64,000 nucleotides of DNA from Afipia sp. (GTDB lineage: Bacteria; Pseudomonadota; Alphaproteobacteria; Rhizobiales; Xanthobacteraceae), in assembly GCA_016201045.1 (NCBI GenBank), contig JACQDM010000008.1:620001-684000 (forward strand), written 5' to 3'. Position numbers and translations under genes: made by a program. The stretch's first letter is position 1; each line of letters opens with the position of its first letter. Below the pieces are notes generated by a model. The model saw only the letters and a program-made list of their open reading frames with translations, was not told where the DNA came from and did not search any database. Below are positions 1 to 8,061 of this stretch, piece after piece.

Positions 1-301
1 CATCCTTGCCGAAGCCGTAGCCGAGATCCCAGATCAGATGACGGATGCCGCCAAGCATGTGATGGAGAAGCGCCCATATGTAACCGAACACGATCACGCG
101 ACCGATCCAGCTCGACGTGAAGCCTTGCACCTTGGCATAGGCACCGGGACCTGACGCGGTCGCGATCAGCCACCAGGCCATCAGGATGGTGCCGAAATAC
201 AGCGCGACGCCGGTGGCGCGATGGACGATCGACATCGCCATCGTGAGAGTCCAGCGGTAGGTGAAGAATGGCGAAAGCGGACGGTCGATCCGAGGGGTCA
301 T
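1..301 (-). CDS. sdhC: Succinate dehydrogenase cytochrome b556 subunit, N-terminal 100 residues (cut by window edge)
   Basis: Membrane anchor of complex II, binding heme b and ubiquinone in the inner membrane. The reverse strand opens with ATG and reads MTPRIDRPLSPFF, then the family signature SIVHRATG at about residues 24-31, a hydrophobic helix, and HHMLGGIRHLIWD at about 80-92. The last motif carries the histidine expected to ligate heme b. The frame is open to the window edge, so about 30 C-terminal residues are missing. The rest of sdhDAB should lie to the left. No strong Shine-Dalgarno is visible, but a longer start is excluded by frame. Confidence 0.93.
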   Translation of the reverse strand, partial: MTPRIDRPLSPFFTYRWTLTMAMSIVHRATGVALYFGTILMAWWLIATASGPGAYAKVQGFTSSWIGRVIVFGYIWALLHHMLGGIRHLIWDLGYGFGKD

Positions 302-575
302 GATCAGCTTCGATGGTTTGCAGACGACATCGGAAACGTCGCCGGCTGGCATGCGGGGATCGCGTTAGAGGATTTCTATTTACGGAGTGGAATAAGCGAG
401 CGCAACGCCGAAATTGGCATACCACGAATGGACATTCAGAACTTCAAAGCGCCTGATACCAAAGGGGATTGAGCGCAAGCGCCGAACACCGATGCAATGC
501 CAATTCATTGCTTGTATGTCATGGCGCTTCGCCATCAATCCCGCTAATGACGCAATCGAAAAAAGAAGAGCGCGC

Positions 576-1436
576 ATGATCGCCGGACTGGATTCCACCC
601 AACTTATCGAGCTTGTGGTGCTGCTGCTGGTCACCGGCGCGCTTGCTGGATTTCTTGCTGGCATTTTCGGCATCGGTGGCGGCGCGGTTCTGGTGCCGGT
701 GCTCTATGAGTGTTTCCGGCTGGCCGGTGTGCCGCTCGATGCCCGCATGCCGCTGTGCATCGGCACGTCGCTCTCGATCATTATTCCGACCTCGATTCGC
801 TCGTGGCAGGCGCATCGCAAGCGCGGCTCGGTCGACATGGACATCCTGTTGAAATGGGCGCTGCCGGTTTTGCTTGGCGTCGTTCTGGGAAGCGTGGTTG
901 CCCGCTACGCGCCAGAAAAACTTTTCAAATATGTGTTCGTCGGCGTGGCGTGGTCGGCAGCCGCGCGCCTGCTGCTCGGAAAAGAAAACTGGCGGCTCGG
1001 CGAGGAAATGCCGAAAGGCTTTTTCATGCGCATCTATGGATTCTTCATCGGGCTGCTGTCGACGCTGATGGGCATCGGCGGCGGATTGTTTTCGAATCTG
1101 CTGATGACGTTTTACGGTCGTCCCATTCATCAGGCCATCGGCACCTCGGCGGGACTGGCGGTGCTGATCTCGATTCCCGGCGCGCTCGGTTACATCTATG
1201 CAGGCTGGCCGGCGGCGATGCGGCATCCGGATGTCGCGGCGCTGCAGTTGCCGTTCGCGGTCGGATATATTTCCTTGATCGGAACGCTTCTGGTGATGCC
1301 GACGTCATTGCTGGTCGCGCCGCTCGGCGTCAAGGTGGCGCATCTGATGAGCAAGCGGACGCTTGAGATCGCGTTCGGGTGCTATCTCTTGATCGTCAGT
1401 TCGCGGTTTGTGGTGAGCTTGCTGTTCGGGGTGTAA
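576..1436 (+). CDS. TauE/SafE family sulfite/anion exporter
   Basis: Predicted inner-membrane anion exporter of the TauE/SafE family (members export sulfite, sulfoacetate or other organosulfur anions). The 286-residue protein is almost wholly hydrophobic. It shows the internal duplication typical of the family: a GIGGG motif near residues 32-36 and again near 166-170, each opening a half of several membrane segments. The ATG was chosen because AAGAAGAG stands just upstream and the length matches the family; the frame stays open for 54 further codons upstream without transporter-like sequence. The substrate cannot be read from sequence, and no sulfur-metabolism gene is adjacent. The stop codon is 4 bp from the inverted-repeat element that follows. 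Confidence 0.88.
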   Translation: MIAGLDSTQLIELVVLLLVTGALAGFLAGIFGIGGGAVLVPVLYECFRLAGVPLDARMPLCIGTSLSIIIPTSIRSWQAHRKRGSVDMDILLKWALPVLLGVVLGSVVARYAPEKLFKYVFVGVAWSAAARLLLGKENWRLGEEMPKGFFMRIYGFFIGLLSTLMGIGGGLFSNLLMTFYGRPIHQAIGTSAGLAVLISIPGALGYIYAGWPAAMRHPDVAALQLPFAVGYISLIGTLLVMPTSLLVAPLGVKVAHLMSKRTLEIAFGCYLLIVSSRFVVSLLFGV

Positions 1437-1440
1437 CTCT

Positions 1441-1468
1441 TGTCGTCCCGGCGAAGGCCGGGACCCAT
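1441..1468 (+). repeat. Left 28-bp terminal inverted repeat with internal hairpin
   Basis: Identical over 28 bp to the reverse complement of 1841-1868. The core CCCGGCGAAGGCCGGG gives a 6-bp stem with a 4-nt loop. I recall this core as abundant in Bradyrhizobium-like genomes; that abundance was not checked here. Confidence 0.9.
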
Positions 1469-1508
1469 CACCCCTGAAGCCCACGTAAAGGCGACTAGGT
1501 ATCAGCAA

Positions 1509-1787
1509 TCAAATCAAATGGCTGAGATCGTTCCACTCCGGATTGTCTTCTTCGATCAGCCGAATCTTCCAATCGCGCTTCCAGTTCTTGAATTGCTTCT
1601 CCCGCTGAATTGCATCGCGCGAATTGTTGCAGCTTTCGAGATAGACCAAGCGATGAACTTTATACTTCGCGACAAATGCTGAACCGTCTCCGGCGCGATG
1701 TTGCTCAAGCCGATTCCGGATGGAATTTGTGACACCGATATAGATTGTGCCGTGGCGCTTACTGGCGAGCATGTAGACGTAATACAT
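1509..1787 (-). CDS. GIY-YIG domain protein (URI/COG2827 type small nuclease)
   Basis: Small single-domain protein of the GIY-YIG superfamily, 92 residues. The N-terminus YYVYMLASKR with YIGVTN ten residues later is the GIY...YIG pair. An arginine follows in NRLEQHR, and the C-terminal QREKQFKNWKR block is usual in the short stand-alone members. Such proteins are predicted endonucleases, but the biochemical role of this subfamily is not settled. No Shine-Dalgarno is visible before the ATG, so expression is uncertain. It lies inside the inverted-repeat unit, which suggests the ORF and repeats travel or are maintained together. Confidence 0.82.
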   Translation of the reverse strand: MYYVYMLASKRHGTIYIGVTNSIRNRLEQHRAGDGSAFVAKYKVHRLVYLESCNNSRDAIQREKQFKNWKRDWKIRLIEEDNPEWNDLSHLI

Positions 1788-1840
1788 ACAGGTAGATTAG
1801 AGCGGAGAGACATCGATATTCAATTGTGAGCGCGGTGGTT

Positions 1841-1868
1841 ATGGGTCCCGGCCTTCGCCGGGACGACA
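1841..1868 (-). repeat. Right 28-bp terminal inverted repeat with internal hairpin
   Basis: Exact inverted copy of 1441-1468; it ends 4 bp before the stop codon of matB. Similarity between the two ends stops sharply after 28 bp. Confidence 0.9.
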
Positions 1869-1872
1869 GAAA

Positions 1873-3399
1873 TTACCTCTTGTAGAGTCCAGCATACGTC
1901 TCGCGCAGCACGTTCTTCTGCACCTTGCCCATCGTGTTACGCGGCAGATCGTCCACGAAGATCACGCGCTTGGGCATCTTGAATTTCGCCAGCCGTCCGT
2001 CGAGCGCCTTCATCACGGCTGCCTCGTCGAGCTTGGCTTCCTTGCTGTTCACCACAACCGCAGTAACGCCCTCGACGAAATCCGCATGCGGCAGTCCGAT
2101 CACGGCACTTTCTGTGACGCCCGGAATGGCGTCGATCTCGCTCTCGACTTCTTTCGGATAGACGTTGAAGCCGCCTGAGATCACGAGATCCTTGCCTCGC
2201 CCGACGATGTGCGTGTAGCCCTGTGTGTCGATCTTGCCGAGATCGCCGGTAATGAAGAATCCATCGGGACGGAATTCCGTCGCGGTTTTTTCCGGCATGC
2301 GCCAATAGCCCTTGAACACGTTGGGGCCTTTGACCTCGATCATCCCAATCTCGTTGCGCGCCAGTTCCTTGCTGGTTTCAGGATCGGTCACGCGCACGCT
2401 GACGCCCGGCAGCGGAAAGCCCACCGCGCCCGGCACGCGCTCGCCGTCGTAAGGGTTCGATGTGTTCATGTTGGTTTCGGTCATGCCGTAACGTTCGAGC
2501 ACGGCGTGGCCGGTGCGCGCGCTCCATTCGCGATGGGTTTCGGCCAGCAATGGCGCGGAGCCGGAAATAAAGAGCCGCATGTGCCTGGTCGACTCTTTGG
2601 TCAGGTTCGGCGAGGCCAGAAGGCGCGTGTAGAATGTCGGCACGCCCATCAGCACGGTCGCACGGCTCATGAGTTTAATAATCAGCTCGGGATCGAGCTT
2701 CGGCAGAAAGATCATCGACGCGCGCGAAAACAGTGTGACGTTGCTCGCCACGAACAGTCCGTGCGTATGATAGATCGGCAGCGCGTGGATCAGCATGTCC
2801 TTGTCGGTGAAGCGCCAAAACTGAACAAGGCTCAGCGAATTCGACGCGAGATTGTCGTGCGTCAGCATCGCGCCTTTCGAGCGCCCCGTGGTGCCTGAGG
2901 TATAGAGAATCGCGGCAAGATCGTCGTTCGCGCGCGTCACCGTCGCGAAATCGGATTTCTGCTTTGCCGCGCCGTCACTCAGCGACCCGTTGCCGTTGGC
3001 GTCGAGCGTATCGACCTTCGCGCCGATTTTATCCGCGAGCTTGCCAATGCCGTCAGCCTTCGACGGATCGCACACCACCAATGAAGGCTCGGCATCGCCG
3101 ATGAAGTAGTCGAGTTCGTTGAGCGTGTAGGCGGTGTTGAGCGGCAGGAACACCGCGCCCGCACGCACTGTCGCGAGATACAGCACGAGAGCGGCGACGG
3201 ATTTTTCCGTTTGCGCTGCAACACGGTCGCCGGGCTTCACGCCGCGCGACACGATGTAGTTCGCCGTCCGACCCGACAGGGCAATCAGATCGTTGTAGCT
3301 GATGCGCGCGCCGTCCGCCGTCTCGATGGCTGTCTTAGCCCCATCCGTGAGTTGATCGAACAGGCGCGAAAACAGATTGGCGTTCGGTTGAGCGTTCAT
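1873..3399 (-). CDS. matB: Malonyl-CoA synthetase (ANL superfamily)
   Basis: ATP-dependent ligase making malonyl-CoA from malonate and CoA through an acyl-adenylate; cytosolic. The 508-residue protein has the complete ANL signature set: YTSGTTGRSKG at 166-176, ERYGMTETNMN near 302-312, TGDLGK near 384-389, GRGKDLVISGGFNVYPKEVE near 400-419, and the C-terminal catalytic lysine in TMGKVQKN (K492). The whole sequence closely follows the remembered R. palustris MatB, including RLFISGSAP and NTSNPYDG, so the substrate call is firmer than for a generic acyl-CoA synthetase. No malonate transporter or decarboxylase gene is adjacent. A divergent SDR begins 88 bp away and may share the promoter region. 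Confidence 0.92.
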   Translation of the reverse strand: MNAQPNANLFSRLFDQLTDGAKTAIETADGARISYNDLIALSGRTANYIVSRGVKPGDRVAAQTEKSVAALVLYLATVRAGAVFLPLNTAYTLNELDYFIGDAEPSLVVCDPSKADGIGKLADKIGAKVDTLDANGNGSLSDGAAKQKSDFATVTRANDDLAAILYTSGTTGRSKGAMLTHDNLASNSLSLVQFWRFTDKDMLIHALPIYHTHGLFVASNVTLFSRASMIFLPKLDPELIIKLMSRATVLMGVPTFYTRLLASPNLTKESTRHMRLFISGSAPLLAETHREWSARTGHAVLERYGMTETNMNTSNPYDGERVPGAVGFPLPGVSVRVTDPETSKELARNEIGMIEVKGPNVFKGYWRMPEKTATEFRPDGFFITGDLGKIDTQGYTHIVGRGKDLVISGGFNVYPKEVESEIDAIPGVTESAVIGLPHADFVEGVTAVVVNSKEAKLDEAAVMKALDGRLAKFKMPKRVIFVDDLPRNTMGKVQKNVLRETYAGLYKR

Positions 3400-3487
3400 G
3401 CAACATCCCGGCGGGAGAATTTTCCGATTGGGTTACACCAAAAACCCGATGGTCATCAACGCAAGACAACGGTGAAAGACAACAGGC

Positions 3488-4228
3488 ATGACCGGCAAGA
3501 AAAAGATCGCATGGATCACGGGCGGCGGAACGGGCATCGGGCTTGGCGGCGCGCAGCAGCTGGCGAAGGATGGATGGACCGTCATCATTTCGGGCCGGCG
3601 CAAGGATGTGCTCGAGGACGCGGCGAAAACGATCGAGGGCGGCGCAGAAGTCATGCCGCTCGATGTCGGCAACGCCGCGGATTGCGAAAAGGTCGCCAAG
3701 GCCATCGTCGCCAAGCACGGCCGCATCGATCTGCTCGTGAACAGCGCGGGCCTCAACGTGCCGAAGCGAAGCTGGGACGATGTGACGACCGAGGGCTGGG
3801 ACAAGGTCGTCGATATCAATCTCAACGGGCTGATGTACTGCATGAAGGCCGTGCTGCCGGCGATGCGTGCGCAGAAGGACGGCTGCATCATCAACGTCGC
3901 GTCATGGGCGGGCCGTCACGTCTCGAAGCTGACGGGTCCGGCCTACACGGCGACCAAACACGCGGTGCTGGCGCTGACGCATTCGTTCAACATGGATGAA
4001 TTCAAGAACGGATTGCGCGCGACGTGTCTCTCTCCCGGTGAGGTCGCGACGCCGATCATGAAGCTGCGCCCGGTGCCGCCGAGCGAAGAAGACATGAAGC
4101 GCATGTTGCAGGCTGACGATCTCGGCAAAACCATTGCGTTCATCGCCGGCATGCCGCCGCATGTCTGCATCAACGAACTTCTCATCAGCCCGACCTGGAA
4201 CAGGAGCTTTGTGACGGCAACATTGTGA
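3488..4228 (+). CDS. SDR family oxidoreductase
   Basis: Classical short-chain dehydrogenase/reductase with a Rossmann fold, 246 residues. The cofactor motif TGGGTGIG is at 11-18, the NSAG variant of NNAG at 85-88, an asparagine in the DINLNG helix near 111, catalytic serine near 139 and YTATK (Y153, K157). R37-R38 after the second strand favour NADP(H). It is transcribed divergently from matB, so a role linked to malonyl-CoA or acyl metabolism is possible, but the substrate is unknown. The ATG follows a weak purine-rich stretch. Confidence 0.88.
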   Translation: MTGKKKIAWITGGGTGIGLGGAQQLAKDGWTVIISGRRKDVLEDAAKTIEGGAEVMPLDVGNAADCEKVAKAIVAKHGRIDLLVNSAGLNVPKRSWDDVTTEGWDKVVDINLNGLMYCMKAVLPAMRAQKDGCIINVASWAGRHVSKLTGPAYTATKHAVLALTHSFNMDEFKNGLRATCLSPGEVATPIMKLRPVPPSEEDMKRMLQADDLGKTIAFIAGMPPHVCINELLISPTWNRSFVTATL

Positions 4229-4403
4229 GGCTACACGAAGAGACCGTGGATAGGTTTCAGCGATCACAAAGAATTTTCTGCCGAACCCTTCCGCCATGAC
4301 CTTCCGTACATCCGGGCAATGGCGGCGCGGCGTATCATTCGCATCGCCCCGTTGATCCGGCGGATGTCTGCCGGAGCTTTCAATTCTTTCGGGAGACGAA
4401 ACC

Positions 4404-4961
4404 ATGAAGCGCATTGCATTGCTTTCGGCCGTTGCGTTCGCAGCGCTGGCCCTCACTGCTCCGGTTCAGGCGCAGGACAAGATGATGTCGAACGAGAAGA
4501 CCGTGATGGTCGGCGGCGCGCCGATGTATCCGTCGAAGAACATCGTCGAAAACGCCGTGAACTCGAAGGACCACACCACGCTGGTTGCCGCAGTGAAGGC
4601 CGCAGGCCTCGTCGATACGCTCGCGAGCAAGGGACCTTTCACCGTGTTCGCGCCGACCAACGCGGCCTTCGGCAAACTGCCGAAGGGCACTGTTGAGACG
4701 CTGGTGAAGCCTGAGAACAAGGCGACCCTGACCAAGATCCTCACCTATCACGTCGTGCCGGGCAAATTCGCCGCAGCCGATCTCACCGACGGCAAGCAGT
4801 TGACGACGGTGGAAGGCGAGCAGCTCACCGTGAAGCTCGACGGCAAGAAGGTCTGGCTCGTCGACGCCAAGGGCGGCAAGTCGGCGGTGACCATCGCCGA
4901 CGTCAACCAGTCGAACGGCGTGATCCATGTCGTCGATACCGTGCTGATGCCGGCGTCGTAA
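4404..4961 (+). CDS. Secreted fasciclin (FAS1) domain protein
   Basis: Exported single-FAS1-domain protein, 185 residues. A Sec signal peptide (MKRIALLSAVAFAALALTA...VQAQ) ends near residue 23. The FAS1 motif block is clear: FTVFAPTNAAF near 74-84, then LTYHVVPG near 114-121 and GVIHVVDTVLMP at the end. FAS1 proteins mediate adhesion or protein interaction outside the membrane. The start follows a GGGAGACGAA ribosome-binding region. The gene is monocistronic: the next feature is a strong terminator. Confidence 0.92.
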   Translation: MKRIALLSAVAFAALALTAPVQAQDKMMSNEKTVMVGGAPMYPSKNIVENAVNSKDHTTLVAAVKAAGLVDTLASKGPFTVFAPTNAAFGKLPKGTVETLVKPENKATLTKILTYHVVPGKFAAADLTDGKQLTTVEGEQLTVKLDGKKVWLVDAKGGKSAVTIADVNQSNGVIHVVDTVLMPAS

Positions 4962-5010
4962 TACGGCTCCCTTGCGCAGCCTGAATGTCCCACAGGTAGC
5001 GTGAGAACGG

Positions 5011-5036
5011 CGGGCCGGAGCAATCCGGCCCGTTTT
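5011..5036 (+). terminator. Intrinsic terminator of the fasciclin gene
   Basis: Stem CGGGCCGGA / TCCGGCCCG (9 bp, perfect) with a GCAA loop, followed by TTTT. It lies 49 bp after the fasciclin stop codon. Confidence 0.9.
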
Positions 5037-5176
5037 CTATAGGGATGATGCTTTGAATCTATTGGTCCTGCGGCACGAAACCGCGCAGGTTTGTGAAGCG
5101 ACCGTGTAACAATCCGGGACTATGATCGTAAGTCACTACGGTCATCGGCGGGTGCAACGCAGAGGAGGCGGGTCCT

Positions 5177-5812
5177 ATGTCCAGCATTGCAGCCAGCGAT
5201 CATTCAGCGGCTTCGACGGCGAAAACCATCCAGCCGGGCTGGGTGCGCGTCGTTCACTGGATCAACGCCATTGCGATTTTCATGATGATCGGGTCCGGCT
5301 GGCAGATCTTCAATGCCGCGCCGATGACGCTTTTGAGGGGCCTGCACTTTCCCAGCACCATCACGTTAGGCGGCTGGCTCGGCGGCGCGCTGCAATGGCA
5401 TTTCGCGGCGATGTGGCTGTTGATGGTCAACGGCCTCGTCTATCTCGCGCTGGGATTCATCACCGGGCGCTTCCGCAAGAAACTTCTTCCGATCTCGGCG
5501 AGCGGCATCGTTGACGACACCAAGGCGGCGCTGACCGGCAAACTGAGCCACGCCGATCTGTCGACCTACAATCAGGTGCAGAAACTGCTCTACGCCGGCA
5601 TCATCGTCGTCGGCATCGTCGTCGTGCTGTCGGGACTTTCGATGTGGAAGCCGGTGCAGCTGCAATATCTCACCGCGATCTTCGGCGGTTACGACATCGC
5701 CCGCTACGTTCACTTCGCCTGTATGGCGCTGATCGTCGCGTTTCTCGTCATTCACATCGCGCTGGCGCTGCTCGTGCCGAAAAGCCTGCGCGCGATGATC
5801 ATCGGCCGCTGA
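5177..5812 (+). CDS. Cytochrome b/b6 membrane subunit partnering a molybdopterin oxidoreductase
   Basis: Di-heme-type membrane cytochrome b of the Ni/Fe-hydrogenase / thiosulfate-reductase cytochrome b family, 211 residues. Four hydrophobic segments carry histidines suited to bind heme: H27 (VVHWIN), H75 (LQWHF), H179 (RYVHF) and H193 (VIHIA). A GAGGAGG ribosome-binding site precedes the ATG. The next gene starts 11 bp downstream and encodes the molybdenum subunit, so the two probably form a quinone-linked periplasmic redox complex, analogous in layout to MsrPQ/YedYZ though this is a different cytochrome family. Confidence 0.88.
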   Translation: MSSIAASDHSAASTAKTIQPGWVRVVHWINAIAIFMMIGSGWQIFNAAPMTLLRGLHFPSTITLGGWLGGALQWHFAAMWLLMVNGLVYLALGFITGRFRKKLLPISASGIVDDTKAALTGKLSHADLSTYNQVQKLLYAGIIVVGIVVVLSGLSMWKPVQLQYLTAIFGGYDIARYVHFACMALIVAFLVIHIALALLVPKSLRAMIIGR

Positions 5813-5823
5813 GGAGAACTGTC

Positions 5824-6609
5824 ATGGGCCGCTTTCGCAATCTCATCATTTCCGGCGTCGACAAGAAGCTCCTCGTCAAGGACGCCACCAAGCTGATGCC
5901 GGACCTGACGCGGCGGCGGTTCATCTCAGGCGGCGCAAGCCTCGGCGCGCTGACGTTGCTGACCGGCTGCAATGTCAGCGACTCGTCATCTGCAGAGGCG
6001 CTGCTGGTGCAGATTTCCAAGTTCAACGACAAGGTGCAGGCGGCGCTGTTCAATCCGAACACGCTTGCGCCGACCTTCAGCGAGAGCGAAATCACCCGCC
6101 CGTTTCCGTTCAACGCCTATTTCATCGAGGACAATGCGCCGCAGATCGACGGCAAGGCGTGGAAACTCGAAGTCACGGGCCTTGTCGATCAGAAGCGTTC
6201 GTTCACGCTCGAAGATTTCGAGAAGATGCCGCAGCAGAAACAGATCACGCGGCACATCTGCGTCGAAGGCTGGAGCGCGATCGGAAGCTGGACCGGCGTG
6301 CCGCTGCGTCATTTCCTCGAACTCGTCGGTGCCGACAAGCGCGCGAAATACTGCTGGTTCCGCTGCGACGACATCGAGGGCTATACGTCCTCGATCGACA
6401 TGCCGACCGCGATGCATCCGCAGACGCAGATGGCGCTGAAGTTCGACGGCAAGACGCTTCCCGTGGGCTTCGGCTATCCCATGAAAATCCGCGTGCCGAC
6501 GAAACTCGGATTCAAGAACCCGAAATGGGTCGTCTCCATGGAAGTCACCAACGATTACAAGGGCGGCTATTGGGAAAATCAGGGCTACAACGACTTCTCG
6601 GGAAGCTGA
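5824..6609 (+). CDS. Molybdopterin-dependent oxidoreductase (sulfite oxidase fold), Tat-exported lipoprotein
   Basis: 261-residue periplasmic enzyme with the oxidoreductase molybdopterin-binding domain. A twin-arginine region TRRRFISGG is at 29-37, followed by a hydrophobic stretch and the lipobox-like LTGC (C49). This suggests Tat export of the folded, cofactor-loaded protein followed by lipidation. The Moco-ligating cysteine is in HICVEGWSAIG (C146). The ribosome-binding site GAGGAGAA overlaps the end of the upstream cytochrome gene, so the two are translationally coupled. The substrate is unknown; sulfite, methionine sulfoxide or another S-/N-oxide are possible. The C-terminal dimerisation domain of true sulfite oxidases is absent, as in YedY/MsrP. 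Confidence 0.88.
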   Translation: MGRFRNLIISGVDKKLLVKDATKLMPDLTRRRFISGGASLGALTLLTGCNVSDSSSAEALLVQISKFNDKVQAALFNPNTLAPTFSESEITRPFPFNAYFIEDNAPQIDGKAWKLEVTGLVDQKRSFTLEDFEKMPQQKQITRHICVEGWSAIGSWTGVPLRHFLELVGADKRAKYCWFRCDDIEGYTSSIDMPTAMHPQTQMALKFDGKTLPVGFGYPMKIRVPTKLGFKNPKWVVSMEVTNDYKGGYWENQGYNDFSGS

Positions 6610-6786
6610 CGAATCGCCCCCGGCAAAGGCTGCCGCTGAATCCATCCCCGGATACCGTCCAATGCACCCGGATTGGGCACTAACGCCTTTGTGAAGCGCG
6701 TTAGCCGCGTCCTAACCATTCAAATCCTAACAAAATCAATGCCTTAAGTTTTCAGGCATGGAACGTGCATTTATGACGCAGTGCAC

Positions 6787-8058
6787 ATGAAACGAATTTC
6801 CTCCAGACCGTCGTGGACTTCTCACCCTCGGGGCTACGACGTGATCAGAACCGCCATCCATGCCGGCGTGGGCATTTTTTCGCTCACCATGCTGGCGACC
6901 TCCTTGTTGCCGCTGTGGAGCGACACCCTGTCGTCGGCGGAAGCGCAGGACCTGCAGGAGCAGCAGGCGCAAACCCACGACGTTTCCAGCGCCAATTTCC
7001 GCGCCATCGAAATCTCGATCCCGATGGACGATCACAACATGAAGGCGGCCGGCATTTCGACGATTCATGTCGTACCGGATGACGGCAAGGCCGAACTCAC
7101 ATTCCCCGGAACTGTCGTCGTTCCGCAGCAGCAACTGCGCATGGTCGCGGCCCCCGCCGGCGGCCTCGTCGAGAAGATGCTGGTTGCGCAGGACGAAGCG
7201 GTGACGGCCGGCCAGCCCGTCGCGCAGGTCCGCTCGCCCGACATGGTGGAAGCGCAGCGCCAATATCTCGCCGCGATGTCGGATGAGACTCTCGCCGCCG
7301 ACAAACTGCGCCGCGCGAAACTGCTGGTCGAAGGCAAGGCGCTGCCGGAAAAGGATCTGCGCATTGCCGAGTCCGAAGCCGCGATTGCCAAGTCGCGCCT
7401 CGACGAGCGCAAGCAGATTCTGTTTCTGATGGGAATGGATCAGGCTGATTTCGATTCGCTCACGACAAACCGCGGCATCGTCAGCCTTCTCGTGGTGAAG
7501 TCGCCGATCAACGGCACGGTCGTGACGCGCCATGCCTCGACCGGCGAACAGGTCAAGGCCGCAACGCCGCTTTATACCATCGGCGCGCTCGATCCATTGT
7601 GGGTGAACATCCAGGTGCCGTCGCACCGGCTTTCGAATTTATCGGTCGGTGAGCGCGTCACGCTTCCTGCCTACGGCATCGAAGGCGAGATCATCCGCAT
7701 CGGCCGCACCATCGATCAGTCCACGCAATCTACCATCGCGGTCGCTGAAATTCCCGCAGCCGGCGGACGGCTGCGGCCGGGCCTCGCGGTCGCAACTTCT
7801 GTGCGCGTCGAATCTGCGCAAGCCGCGGCGACCGGCAAAAGCTGGTCCGTGCCGTCGACATCCATTGTGCGTCACCGCGACCAGACCTGGGTGTTTACGA
7901 AAAGCACCGACGGCTTTCGCGCCCGTCCGGTTCAGGTGATTTCGGAATCGGCAAAGAGCGTTGCCGTCCGCGCGGATTTCCGCCCCAGCGACCAGATCGC
8001 CTCGCGCGGGGTATTGGCGCTGCTCTCGGAGCTAGTTGACGCCGACAAGGAGGAATAA
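6787..8058 (+). CDS. RND efflux periplasmic adaptor (CzcB/CusB type membrane fusion protein)
   Basis: Periplasmic adaptor linking an RND pump to an outer-membrane channel, 423 residues from the ATG (a GTG two codons earlier is an alternative). It has an N-terminal membrane anchor/signal segment near 30-50. The lipoyl/barrel halves are visible as VVPQQQLRMVAAPAGGLVEKM and VVKSPINGTVV, separated by an alpha-hairpin region with QYLAAMSDET and LPEKDLRIAESEAAIAKSRLDE. The beta-barrel WVNIQVPSHRLSNLSVGE follows. The stop is 3 bp before the permease start, so the genes are co-transcribed. I see no cysteine- or histidine-rich metal-binding extension. Confidence 0.9.
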   Translation: MKRISSRPSWTSHPRGYDVIRTAIHAGVGIFSLTMLATSLLPLWSDTLSSAEAQDLQEQQAQTHDVSSANFRAIEISIPMDDHNMKAAGISTIHVVPDDGKAELTFPGTVVVPQQQLRMVAAPAGGLVEKMLVAQDEAVTAGQPVAQVRSPDMVEAQRQYLAAMSDETLAADKLRRAKLLVEGKALPEKDLRIAESEAAIAKSRLDERKQILFLMGMDQADFDSLTTNRGIVSLLVVKSPINGTVVTRHASTGEQVKAATPLYTIGALDPLWVNIQVPSHRLSNLSVGERVTLPAYGIEGEIIRIGRTIDQSTQSTIAVAEIPAAGGRLRPGLAVATSVRVESAQAAATGKSWSVPSTSIVRHRDQTWVFTKSTDGFRARPVQVISESAKSVAVRADFRPSDQIASRGVLALLSELVDADKEE

Positions 8059-8061
8059 TCC

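Larger units (their letters stand above)
1441..1868. mobile_element. Inverted-repeat-bounded unit carrying a GIY-YIG ORF (candidate mobile element)
   Basis: A 428-bp unit begins and ends with perfect 28-bp inverted copies of the same sequence, outer ends TGTCGTCCC and inner ends ACCCAT. Each copy contains its own hairpin CCCGGC-GAAG-GCCGGG. The unit fits exactly between two convergent genes, 4 bp after one stop codon and 4 bp before the other. Its only plausible ORF is a small GIY-YIG protein. I see no clear target-site duplication. Mobility is inferred from the architecture and not shown; the copies could be independent palindromes that happen to flank the ORF. Confidence 0.5.

Noticed and set aside
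4229-4403. A further gene in the 175-bp gap before the fasciclin gene
   Set aside because: Short open frames there lack coding features and ribosome-binding sites; likely only promoter and leader.
5177-6609. The cytochrome and molybdoenzyme pair as MsrPQ
   Set aside because: The membrane partner belongs to the hydrogenase/thiosulfate-reductase cytochrome b family and not to the MsrQ/YedZ family, so the methionine-sulfoxide role is not assumed.
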